From: Betaproteobacteria bacterium
GTDB taxonomy: Bacteria > Pseudomonadota > Gammaproteobacteria > Burkholderiales > SG8-39
DNA length: 6,107 nucleotides
Direction of reading: 5' to 3'
Assembly (NCBI GenBank): GCA_947467405.1
Contig: CANIIN010000182.1
Coordinates: forward strand, 1 to 6,107
In this document: piece after piece, positions 1 through 5,615 of the stretch
How the letters are laid out: each line of letters starts with the position of its first letter
Numbering within the stretch: the stretch's first letter is position 1
The notes under the pieces: model-generated
The model's database searches: none
Told to the model about the DNA's origin: nothing
The model's input: only the letters and a program-made list of their open reading frames with translations
Made by a program: the position numbers and the translations under genes

Positions 1-429
1 AAGACGGTGTGCACGGGCGTGGAGATGTTCAGGAAGTTGCTGGACCAGGGTCAGGCCGGTGACAACATCGGCGTGCTGCTGCGCGGCACCAAGCGTGAAG
101 ACGTCGAGCGTGGCCAGGTGCTGGCCAAGCCGGGTTCGATCAACCCGCACACGAAGTTCGAGTGCGAGGTGTACATTCTGTCCAAGGATGAAGGTGGTCG
201 TCACACGCCGTTCTTCAACAACTATCGTCCGCAGTTCTACTTCCGCACGACGGATGTGACGGGATCGGTAGAACTGCCGGCGGGCACCGAGATGGTGATG
301 CCGGGGGACAATATCAAGATGGTGGTGACGCTGATTGCGCCGATCGCCATGGAGCAGGGGCTGCGTTTCGCCATCCGTGAGGGTGGCAAGACCGTCGGCG
401 CCGGCGTCGTTGCTAAAGTTATCGAGTAA
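1..429 (+). CDS. tuf: Elongation factor Tu, C-terminal part (5' truncated by window)
   Basis: EF-Tu is the GTPase that carries aminoacyl-tRNA to the ribosomal A site in the cytoplasm. The frame is open from base 1 and gives the last 142 residues of a protein of about 396, so the GTPase domain and the start of domain 2 lie outside the window. What remains is the end of domain 2 (CTGVEMFRKLLD, then VGVLLRG-like GVLLRGTKREDVERGQVL) and all of domain 3 (SKDEGGRHTPFF, YRPQFYFRTTDVTG, MVMPGDN, LRFAIREGGKTVGAGVVAK). LRFAIREGG, the region where kirromycin-resistance changes map in E. coli, has the normal sequence. The gene ends 22 nt before rpsJ with no terminator visible, so it probably cotranscribes with the S10 genes. 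The identification is certain; whether this is the only tuf copy in the genome cannot be seen here. Confidence 0.98.
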   Translation, partial: KTVCTGVEMFRKLLDQGQAGDNIGVLLRGTKREDVERGQVLAKPGSINPHTKFECEVYILSKDEGGRHTPFFNNYRPQFYFRTTDVTGSVELPAGTEMVMPGDNIKMVVTLIAPIAMEQGLRFAIREGGKTVGAGVVAKVIE

Positions 430-451
430 GTCAAAGGCAGGTTATTCTATT

Positions 452-760
452 ATGCAAAGCCAGAAAATCCGCATCAGGTTGAAAGCGTTCGATTACCGTC
501 TGATCGATCAGTCGGCGCTGGAGATCGTTGAGACGGCAAAGCGTACGGGTGCAGTAGTGAGGGGGCCAGTTCCGCTTCCGACACGGATCGAGCGCTTCGA
601 CGTGCTCCGTTCGCCGCACGTCAACAAGACTTCGCGTGACCAGTTTGAAATTCGTACACACCTCCGGCTGATGGACATTATTGATCCGACAGACAAGACG
701 GTGGATGCGTTGATGAAGCTTGATCTTCCAGCTGGAGTGGATGTAGAGATCAAGTTGTAG
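452..760 (+). CDS. rpsJ: 30S ribosomal protein S10 (NusE)
   Basis: S10 is a protein of the 30S head and also acts as NusE, which pairs with NusB in transcription antitermination and links NusG to the ribosome. The 102-residue product is the usual size (103 in E. coli) and matches the family end to end: IRIRLKAFDYRLIDQ near residues 6-20, ETAKRTGA, RGPVPLPTR, the long-loop sequence SPHVNKTSRDQFEIRTH at about 54-70, and the closing LDLPAGVDVEIKL. The frame is open 117 nt further upstream into tuf, but those codons encode nothing S10-like. The ATG at 452 gives the conserved N-terminus and has AGGCAGG at 435-441 upstream. It follows tuf by 22 nt, leaving no room for the long S10 leader that E. 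coli has before this gene. A 136-nt gap with hairpins follows. Confidence 0.98.
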   Translation: MQSQKIRIRLKAFDYRLIDQSALEIVETAKRTGAVVRGPVPLPTRIERFDVLRSPHVNKTSRDQFEIRTHLRLMDIIDPTDKTVDALMKLDLPAGVDVEIKL

Positions 761-772
761 GCATTACCCGGA

Positions 773-797
773 CTGCGCGAGGCCAAACGTCGCGCAG
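773..797 (+). repeat. Strong hairpin just after rpsJ
   Basis: CTGCGCGA (773-780) and TCGCGCAG (790-797) form a perfect 8-bp stem, six of its pairs G-C, with a 9-nt loop. It starts 12 nt after the rpsJ stop codon. No T-run follows (the next bases are AACCGATATT), so it does not look like an intrinsic terminator. It could be an mRNA 3'-end stabiliser after processing, a pause element, or part of a leader for rplC. The pairing is seen in the sequence; any role is inferred. Confidence 0.6.
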
Positions 798-814
798 AAC
801 CGATATTGTGAACC

Positions 815-834
815 GCCGGCCAATTGAAGTCGGC
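815..834 (+). repeat. Second, weaker hairpin in the rpsJ-rplC gap
   Basis: GCCGGC (815-820) can pair with GTCGGC (829-834) through five Watson-Crick pairs and one G-U, with an 8-nt loop. It lies 17 nt after the stronger hairpin at 773-797 and about 60 nt before the rplC start. Such a short stem can arise by chance, but its position next to the first hairpin makes a two-stem leader possible. Confidence 0.35.
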
Positions 835-896
835 ACCCTGAGTAAGCTGGATGTAATCAGCGGAATTTGGGGAAATATTGATAAGAGGTCAAGATA

Positions 897-1580
897 ATGA
901 GTTTGGGACTCGTCGGCCGTAAGGTCGGCATGACCCGCATTTTCACTGACGAGGGAGATTCCCTTCCGGTGACTGTGCTGGACGTGTCCGACAACCGTGT
1001 TACCCAGATCAAAACGGATGCCGTGGACGGCTATGTTGCCGTTCAGGTCGCTTTCGGAAAGCGCCGCGCATCGCGTGTCACCAAGGCCATGGCGGGTCAT
1101 TACGCCAAGGCTGGTGTTGAAGCTGGGCATATCCTCAAGGAATTCCGTGTCAGCGAAGCTGATGCCAGCAACCTGAAGGTTGGTGGCAAGGTTGGCGCGG
1201 ATATTTTCCAGATAGGTCAGAAGGTAGATGTTTCCGGAACGACCCAGGGCAAGGGCTTTTCCGGTGTCATCAAGCGTCATCACTTCTCCTCCAACCGTGC
1301 AAGTCACGGCAATTCGAAATCCCACAATGTGCCGGGTTCCATTGGTCAGGCGCAGGATCCAGGTCGGGTATTCCCCGGCAAGCGCATGGCAGGTCAGCTT
1401 GGCAACGTCAAGCGAACCATACAGAGCCTGGAAATTGTTCGTGTCGATGCTGCGCGGCAACTGCTTCTGGTGAGGGGTGCCGTTCCCGGCAGCCGTGGCC
1501 GTGACGTGGTTGTGAGCCCGGCGGCCAAGCCCGGCAAGCCCAAGGTGGCACCTGCGGCAAAAGCCGCTGCCAAGAAGTGA
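897..1580 (+). CDS. rplC: 50S ribosomal protein L3
   Basis: L3 is an early 23S rRNA binder needed to start 50S assembly; its long extension reaches towards the peptidyl-transferase centre. The product has 227 residues (E. coli 209). Recognisable blocks are LVGRKVGMTRIFTDEGDSLPVTV at the N-terminus, GHYAKAGVEAG, TQGKGFSGVIKRHHF, and HNVPGSIGQAQDPGRVFPGKRMAG at 144-166. By alignment, Gln153 matches E. coli Gln150, the residue methylated by PrmB. After the family's normal end the protein continues with an Ala/Pro/Lys tail of about 20 residues ending KAAAKK. The start is firm: an in-frame TAA at 882-884 lies upstream, AAGAGG at 883-888 is a good ribosome binding site 8 nt from the ATG, and MSLGLVGRK is the conserved N-terminus. 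It is the first gene after the 136-nt gap and ends 8 nt before rplD. Confidence 0.98.
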   Translation: MSLGLVGRKVGMTRIFTDEGDSLPVTVLDVSDNRVTQIKTDAVDGYVAVQVAFGKRRASRVTKAMAGHYAKAGVEAGHILKEFRVSEADASNLKVGGKVGADIFQIGQKVDVSGTTQGKGFSGVIKRHHFSSNRASHGNSKSHNVPGSIGQAQDPGRVFPGKRMAGQLGNVKRTIQSLEIVRVDAARQLLLVRGAVPGSRGRDVVVSPAAKPGKPKVAPAAKAAAKK

Positions 1581-1588
1581 GGTGAGGA

Positions 1589-2209
1589 ATGGAACTTAAG
1601 GTTATTGACGACAAGGGGCAGAACGCGGCGACAGTCGCTGCATCAGACGCCCTGTTTGGTCGCGAATACAATGAGTCGCTGGTGCACCAGATCGTGGTCG
1701 CCTATCACGCCAATGGTCGGCGTGGAACGCGTGCCCAGAAGGGCCGCAGCGATGTGAAGCACTCAGGCAAGAAACCGTGGCGCCAAAAGGGCACGGGTCG
1801 TGCCCGCGCAGGTGATTCCGGAAGCCCGCTCTGGCGTGGAGGCGGAAGGATATTCCCGAATCTGCCCGACGAGAATTTCAGCCACAAGGTCAACCGCAAG
1901 ATGTATCGGGCTGGCATGTGCTCGATTCTGTCTCAACTTGCCCGCGAAGACCGGCTCAAGGTTGTCGAAAGTCTTTCCATCGACGCGCCGAAGACCAAGT
2001 TGCTGGTCGAAAAGCTCAAGCAGATGGGAATGAGCGATGCGTTACTCATCACGGACAGCCTCGACCATAATCTTCATCTGTCATCACGCAATCTGCACAA
2101 TGTGATGGTCGTTGACGTTGATCACGCGGACCCGGTGTCGCTGATCAAGTTCCGCAACGTGATCCTCACCAAAAAGGCGGTGGCCAAATTTGAGGAGCTC
2201 CTGAAATGA
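1589..2209 (+). CDS. rplD: 50S ribosomal protein L4
   Basis: L4 is a 50S protein that lines the nascent-peptide exit tunnel; in E. coli it also represses the S10 operon. The product has 206 residues (E. coli 201). It shows ALFGREYNESLVHQIVVAY at about 21-39, the extended tunnel loop RGTRAQKGRSDVKHSGKKPWRQKGTGRARAG at about 45-75, VNRKMYRAGM, and a C-terminal globular part with APKTKLLVEKLK and SLIKFRNVILT. The lysine equivalent to E. coli Lys63, where erythromycin-resistance changes occur, is present (K67). The start gives the conserved MELKVID, and GAGGT at 1579-1583, overlapping the rplC stop, serves as its ribosome binding site. The stop overlaps the rplW start by four bases (ATGA). Whether it autoregulates here is unknown, since the E. 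coli leader location is missing. Confidence 0.98.
   Translation: MELKVIDDKGQNAATVAASDALFGREYNESLVHQIVVAYHANGRRGTRAQKGRSDVKHSGKKPWRQKGTGRARAGDSGSPLWRGGGRIFPNLPDENFSHKVNRKMYRAGMCSILSQLAREDRLKVVESLSIDAPKTKLLVEKLKQMGMSDALLITDSLDHNLHLSSRNLHNVMVVDVDHADPVSLIKFRNVILTKKAVAKFEELLK
2193..2202 (+). promoter_or_regulatory. rplW ribosome binding site inside a palindrome
   Basis: The Shine-Dalgarno sequence for rplW (AGGAG, 2193-2197) is the left half of the perfect 10-base palindrome AGGAGCTCCT. It lies 3 nt before the rplW ATG and inside the last codons of rplD. A hairpin cannot close on a palindrome with no loop without losing its central pairs, so masking of the site would be weak. Translational coupling through the ATGA overlap is the more likely control. 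Confidence 0.5.
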
Positions 2210-2508
2210 GCACAAATGACCAGCGTTTGATGCAGGTCCTGCTCGCTCCGACGGTGTCGGAGAAGAGCACCTACGTGGGCGAAAAGCACAATCAAGTCGT
2301 GTTCCGCGTGATTCAGGATGCGACGAAGCCCGAAATCAAGGCGGCCGTTGAACTCCTGTTCAAGGTCAAGGTAAAGGGCGTTCAGGTATCGAACGTCAAA
2401 GGCAAGGAAAAGCGTTTCGGCCGTTTCATGGGTCGCCGGCGCAACTGGAAGAAGGCATACGTATCGCTGATGCCTGGCCAGGAAATCAATTTTCAGGCGG
2501 TGGGGTAA
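2206..2508 (+). CDS. rplW: 50S ribosomal protein L23
   Basis: L23 sits at the rim of the polypeptide exit tunnel and is the docking site for trigger factor and the signal recognition particle. At 100 residues it has the E. coli length. Seen in order: LLAPTVSEKS near residues 12-21, with Glu19 equivalent to E. coli Glu18, which contacts trigger factor; DATKPEIKAAVELLFKVKVKGV at about 38-59; NVKGKEKRFGRFMGRRRNWKKAYVSL at about 63-88, the basic rRNA-binding loop; and the end EINFQAVG. Its ATG overlaps the rplD stop as ATGA, and the gene ends 3 nt before rplB. Together these indicate tight translational coupling on both sides. Confidence 0.98.
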   Translation: MSTNDQRLMQVLLAPTVSEKSTYVGEKHNQVVFRVIQDATKPEIKAAVELLFKVKVKGVQVSNVKGKEKRFGRFMGRRRNWKKAYVSLMPGQEINFQAVG

Positions 2509-2511
2509 TCC

Positions 2512-3339
2512 ATGGCACTCGTCAAGATCAAACCGACATCCAACGGCCGTCGATCAGTCGTCAAGGTCGTCAATCCCAACCTGCACAAGGGCAAGCCTTA
2601 CGCCCCCCTGCTCGAAGGTCAGTCCAAAAGCGCCGGCCGCAACAATACGGGCCGGATCACCGTTCGTCATCAAGGTGGCGGTCACAAGCAGCAATACCGG
2701 ATCATCGATTTCCGTCGCAACAAGGATGGAATTCCCGCGAAGGTCGAGCGGCTTGAATATGATCCGAACCGCAGCGCCAATCTGGCCCTGCTCTGCTACG
2801 TGGATGGCGAGCGTCGCTACATCATTGCGCCGAAGGGCGTCACGGTTGGCACGCAGCTCGTGTCGGGCGTCGAGGCTCCGATCAAGCCGGGCAATGCGCT
2901 CCCGCTCCGCAATATTCCCGTCGGCACGACAATTCACTGCGTCGAAATGCAGCCCGGCCGTGGTGCTCAGATAGCGCGCTCGGCGGGTACATCGGTTCAG
3001 TTGCTGGCGCGTGACGGAAGTTACGCTCAGTTGCGTCTGCGATCCGGCGAGATTCGCAAGATCAACGTCGAATGCCGTGCAACTGTGGGCGAGGTCGGTA
3101 ACGAGGAGCACAGCCTGCGCTCCCTTGGCAAGGCCGGCGCTGTTCGCTGGCGTGGCATCCGCCCGACGGTACGAGGCGTGGCCATGAACCCGATTGACCA
3201 CCCACATGGTGGTGGTGAAGGCAAGACCGCAGCCGGACGCGATCCGGTCAGCCCTTGGGGTGTTCTGACCAAAGGCTACAAGACCCGCAGCAACAAACGT
3301 ACGCGCGGGATGATCATTCAGTTCCGCAACAAGAAATAG
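2512..3339 (+). CDS. rplB: 50S ribosomal protein L2
   Basis: L2 is one of the most conserved ribosomal proteins; it joins the subunits and is needed for peptidyl-transferase activity. The 275-residue product (E. coli 273) has the complete family pattern: VKIKPTSNGRRSVVKV, the GRITVRHQGGGHKQQYRIIDF region at about 48-67, the OB-fold region with YDPNRSANLALL and RRYIIAPKG, the SH3-like part with RNIPVGT and LRLRSGEIRKI, and the signature NPIDHPHGGGEG at 226-237. The histidine equivalent to the essential E. coli His229 is present (H230 counting the initiator Met). TAAGRDPVSPWG after the signature is typical of betaproteobacteria, as I recall. The start lies 3 nt after rplW with only a GGGG (2502-2505) as possible ribosome binding site, so it probably depends on coupling from rplW. 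Confidence 0.98.
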   Translation: MALVKIKPTSNGRRSVVKVVNPNLHKGKPYAPLLEGQSKSAGRNNTGRITVRHQGGGHKQQYRIIDFRRNKDGIPAKVERLEYDPNRSANLALLCYVDGERRYIIAPKGVTVGTQLVSGVEAPIKPGNALPLRNIPVGTTIHCVEMQPGRGAQIARSAGTSVQLLARDGSYAQLRLRSGEIRKINVECRATVGEVGNEEHSLRSLGKAGAVRWRGIRPTVRGVAMNPIDHPHGGGEGKTAAGRDPVSPWGVLTKGYKTRSNKRTRGMIIQFRNKK

Positions 3340-3349
3340 GGGCTAGGCG

Positions 3350-3634
3350 ATGGCACGTTCAGTCAAGAAGGGTCCATTTGTGGACCAGCACCTTGTAGAC
3401 AAGGTGGACGCGGCTCGCACCGCCAACGACAAGCGCCCGATCAAGACCTGGTCGCGTCGTTCAACCGTTCTGCCGGATTTTGTCGGCCTGACTATCGCGG
3501 TGCACAACGGCAAGCAGCACGTGCCGGTGTACATCTCGGAAAACATGGTCGGACACAAACTCGGCGAATTCGCACTTACGCGAACCTTCAAAGGCCACAC
3601 GGCTGACAAGAAGGTCGCGGCGGGCAAGAAGTAA
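3350..3634 (+). CDS. rpsS: 30S ribosomal protein S19
   Basis: S19 is a protein of the 30S head that pairs with S13 and contacts the A-site region. The product has 94 residues (E. coli 92) and begins with the conserved MARSVKKGPFVDQHL. The signature region follows: IKTWSRRSTVLPDFVGLTI at about 31-49, then HNGKQHVPVYISENMVGHKLGEFALTRTFKGH at about 52-83. The last residues, ADKKVAAGKK, are a basic tail. AGGGG at 3338-3342, overlapping the rplB stop, is placed 7 nt before the ATG. The gene follows rplB by 10 nt and its stop is 9 nt before the preferred rplV start. Confidence 0.98.
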   Translation: MARSVKKGPFVDQHLVDKVDAARTANDKRPIKTWSRRSTVLPDFVGLTIAVHNGKQHVPVYISENMVGHKLGEFALTRTFKGHTADKKVAAGKK

Positions 3635-3637
3635 GGA
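3633..3637 (+). promoter_or_regulatory. rplV ribosome binding site that decides the start codon
   Basis: AAGGA at 3633-3637 overlaps the rpsS stop. Two in-frame ATG codons follow, at 3638 and 3644. The first touches the Shine-Dalgarno sequence with no spacer; the second has a 6-nt spacer, which is the workable distance. The start at 3644 is therefore preferred. Confidence 0.7.
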
Positions 3638-3643
3638 ATGAAC

Positions 3644-4027
3644 ATGGAAACCCAAGCCAAGCTATACGGCGTCCGCCTTTCGGCTCAAAAGGGGCGACTG
3701 GTTGCGGATCAGATCCGTGGATTGCCGGTTGACCAGGCGCTGAACCTCCTAGCCTTCAGTCCGAAGAAGGGGGCCCGCATTCTGAAGAAGGTGCTGGAAT
3801 CCGCCATTGCCAATGCCGAGCACAATGACGGCGCCGATGTCGATGAACTGCGTGTGAAGACCATCATGGTCGAGCAGGGCACAACGATCAAGCGCTTCCA
3901 CGCCCGTGCAAAAGGCCGAGGCAATCGAATCAGCAAGCCGACCTGCCATATCTTCGTTACCGTCGGTGACGAGGTGAAGAAGGTCGCCAAAGTCCGTAAG
4001 GCCGCACCCGCGGCGGCGAAAAAGTAA
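3644..4027 (+). CDS. rplV: 50S ribosomal protein L22
   Basis: L22 binds all domains of 23S rRNA during assembly and its long beta-hairpin lines the exit tunnel. From the ATG at 3644 the product has 127 residues (E. coli 110). It shows RLSAQKGRLVADQIRGLPVDQALNLLAFSPKKGA at about 11-44, LESAIANAEHNDGADVDELRV at about 51-71, and the hairpin region TIKRFHARAKGRGNRISKPTCHI at about 81-103. The MKR segment whose loss gives erythromycin resistance in E. coli aligns with an intact IKR. The excess length is a C-terminal basic/Ala tail ending RKAAPAAAKK. A start two codons upstream at 3638 is possible but has no spacer from the ribosome binding site. It is followed by rpsC after 9 nt. Confidence 0.96.
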   Translation: METQAKLYGVRLSAQKGRLVADQIRGLPVDQALNLLAFSPKKGARILKKVLESAIANAEHNDGADVDELRVKTIMVEQGTTIKRFHARAKGRGNRISKPTCHIFVTVGDEVKKVAKVRKAAPAAAKK

Positions 4028-4036
4028 AGGACAACC

Positions 4037-4981
4037 ATGGGTCAGAAAATTCACCCGACCGGGTTCAGGCTTGCGGTCAACAAGAATTGGGCGTCGCGCT
4101 GGTTTGCCAACAGCAAGAACTTCTCGGGCATGCTCAACGAGGATCTGCGCGTTCGCGAGTATCTGAAGAAGAAGCTTGCGCACGCATCCGTCGGCAGAGT
4201 TGTGATCGAGCGTCCGGCGAAGGATGCGCGGATCACGATTCACTCGGCGCGTCCTGGCGTCGTCATCGGCAAGAAGGGTGAGGACATCGAAATCATCAAG
4301 GCCGACCTTCGCAAGTTGCTCGGCGTGCAGATGGTTCATGTCAACATCGAGGAAATCCGCAAGCCGGAAGTCGATGCCCAACTCATAGCCGATTCAATCA
4401 CGCAGCAACTCGAAAAGCGCATCATGTTCCGTCGAGCGATGAAGCGTGCGATGCAGAATGCTATGCGTCTCGGCGCTCAAGGTATCAAGATCATGAGCGC
4501 GGGACGTCTCAACGGCGCTGAGATTGCCCGTACCGAGTGGTACCGGGAAGGCCGAGTGCCGTTGCATACCCTGCGCGCAGACATCGATTACGGCACCTCA
4601 GAGGCCAAGACCACATACGGCATCATTGGCGTCAAGGTCTGGGTCTACAAGGGCGAGACGCCTGCCAAGGGTGACCCGCTTGCAGTGTCGCAGGCAACTC
4701 CTGGCGAAGATCCTGGTGCCGCCAAGTGGCCACGCAAGCCGGCCGGCGCTCGTCCCGCTTCACGTCCGGAGGGTGATGGCGCGACTCCAACGGCCAAGCC
4801 CAAGGCAGCCCCTCGGGCGCGTACGGGGACGACCGCCCGCAAGACGGCGGATGCTTCTGCAGCGCCTGCCGATGCAGCGAAACCGGCTGCTGATGATGAT
4901 ACAAAACCCAAGACGCCCGTCCGGCGTGTGCGCAAGGCAAAAGATGATGCCGGCACACCGCCTCAGACCGGCGCCCAGTAA
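4037..4981 (+). CDS. rpsC: 30S ribosomal protein S3 with long C-terminal extension
   Basis: S3 forms part of the mRNA entry channel of the 30S subunit and contributes helicase activity there. Residues 1 to about 206 are the full conserved protein: the N-terminal MGQKIHPTGFRLAV, a KH-2 domain with the GKKG loop at 78-81 (PGVVIGKKGEDIE), and the C-terminal domain with QLEKRIMFRRAMKRAMQNAMRLGAQGIK at about 124-151 (carrying the helicase Arg/Arg/Lys residues) and RTEWYREGRVPLHTLRADIDYGT at about 165-187. At 314 residues it is about 80 longer than E. coli S3 (233). The surplus, from about residue 207, is an Ala/Pro/Lys/Arg/Asp-rich, low-complexity tail with a basic PVRRVRKAK patch at 294-302 close to the end, probably disordered. 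TAAAGGA at 4025-4031, overlapping the rplV stop, is the ribosome binding site. Confidence 0.98.
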   Translation: MGQKIHPTGFRLAVNKNWASRWFANSKNFSGMLNEDLRVREYLKKKLAHASVGRVVIERPAKDARITIHSARPGVVIGKKGEDIEIIKADLRKLLGVQMVHVNIEEIRKPEVDAQLIADSITQQLEKRIMFRRAMKRAMQNAMRLGAQGIKIMSAGRLNGAEIARTEWYREGRVPLHTLRADIDYGTSEAKTTYGIIGVKVWVYKGETPAKGDPLAVSQATPGEDPGAAKWPRKPAGARPASRPEGDGATPTAKPKAAPRARTGTTARKTADASAAPADAAKPAADDDTKPKTPVRRVRKAKDDAGTPPQTGAQ

Positions 4982-5003
4982 CAGCGATTGACAGGAGAGC
5001 GAA

Positions 5004-5417
5004 ATGCTCCAGCCGGCACGAACAAAATACCGGAAGCAGCAAAAGGGACGCAACAAGGGAGTTGCAACCCGCGGCACGAAAGTGTCGTTCGGTGAATTTG
5101 GCCTGAAGGCCACAGAGCGCGGTCGTTTGACCGCGCGCCAGATTGAAGCTGCACGTCGCGCCATGACCCGCCATATCAAGCGGGGTGGACGCGTGTTTAT
5201 CCGGATTTTTCCGGACAAGCCGATCTCGACTAAGCCGGCGGAAGTCCGGATGGGCGGAGGAAAGGGAAATCCCGAATACTTCGTCGCCGAAATCCGCCCG
5301 GGCAACGTGTTGTATGAAATGGATGGCGTTGACGAAGCTACGGCACGTCAGGCGTTCGCCCTTGCCGCGGCCAAGCTGCCGCTCAAGACCACCTTTGTGT
5401 TCAGGTTAGTGGGGTAA
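5004..5417 (+). CDS. rplP: 50S ribosomal protein L16
   Basis: L16 is a late-assembling 50S protein that helps place tRNA in the A site. The product has 137 residues (E. coli 136) and begins MLQPARTKYRKQQKGRNKG. Conserved blocks are FGEFGLKATERGRLTARQIEAARRAMTRHIKRGG at about 29-62, IRIFPDKPISTKPAEVRMGGGKGNPEYFVAEI at about 67-98, LYEMDGV and AAAKLPLKTTFV. Arg82 matches E. coli Arg81, the residue hydroxylated by the oxygenase RoxA (YcfD). Whether it is modified here cannot be told. There is one extra residue near position 23 (ATRGTK) relative to E. coli, which I recall as usual in betaproteobacteria. AGGAG at 4993-4997 lies 6 nt before the ATG in the 22-nt gap after rpsC. Confidence 0.98.
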   Translation: MLQPARTKYRKQQKGRNKGVATRGTKVSFGEFGLKATERGRLTARQIEAARRAMTRHIKRGGRVFIRIFPDKPISTKPAEVRMGGGKGNPEYFVAEIRPGNVLYEMDGVDEATARQAFALAAAKLPLKTTFVFRLVG

Positions 5418-5420
5418 GCA

Positions 5421-5615
5421 ATGAAAGCGAGCGAATTGCGCGCCAAGGATCCGGTGCAGCTGAACAAGGAACTCGATGATCTGCTCAAGGCGCAGTTTTC
5501 CCTGCGCATGCAGAAGGGTACCCAGCAGCTCACCAATACCAGTCAACAGAGGAAGGTCCGTCGCGATATTGCGCGAGTCAGGACTCTTCTCGCTGAAAAA
5601 GCGGCGGGGAAATAA
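5421..5615 (+). CDS. rpmC: 50S ribosomal protein L29
   Basis: L29 is a small helical-hairpin protein next to L23 at the exit-tunnel rim. The 64-residue product is the family's size (E. coli 63). It shows MKASELRAKDPVQLNKELDDLLKAQFSLRMQKGTQQL for the first helix and turn, then the basic second helix with RKVRRDIARVRTLLAEK at about 44-60. GGGG at 5411-5414, overlapping the rplP end, lies 6 nt before the ATG. Its stop codon TAA is directly followed by the rpsQ ATG with no spacer, so the two are surely coupled. Confidence 0.97.
   Translation: MKASELRAKDPVQLNKELDDLLKAQFSLRMQKGTQQLTNTSQQRKVRRDIARVRTLLAEKAAGK

Noticed and set aside
335..451. Longer N-terminus for rpsJ
   Set aside because: The 39 extra codons overlap the tuf 3' end in another frame and match no S10; the ATG at 452 gives the conserved start.
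773..797. Intrinsic terminator after rpsJ
   Set aside because: The stem is strong but no T-run follows it, so it is reported only as a hairpin.
825..858. Promoter before rplC (TTGAAG with TGTAAT)
   Set aside because: The spacer would be 22 nt, too long, and no better pair was found in the gap.
750..1460. 236-codon open frame on the minus strand
   Set aside because: It is antisense to rplC, whose product is conserved end to end. The protein resembles nothing I know, and long antisense frames are expected opposite GC-rich, codon-biased genes.
2554..3207. 217-codon open frame on the minus strand
   Set aside because: Antisense shadow of rplB, with no recognisable domain.
3749..4381. 210-codon open frame on the minus strand
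   Set aside because: It covers rplV and rpsC in antisense. The sequence is unrecognisable and it crosses two certain genes.
4524..4991. 155-codon + strand frame within rpsC
   Set aside because: Arg/Pro-rich out-of-frame reading of the low-complexity S3 tail; no plausible protein.
4760..5305. Minus-strand frame across the rpsC-rplP junction
   Set aside because: Antisense to two conserved genes, and no ribosome binding site or domain was seen.
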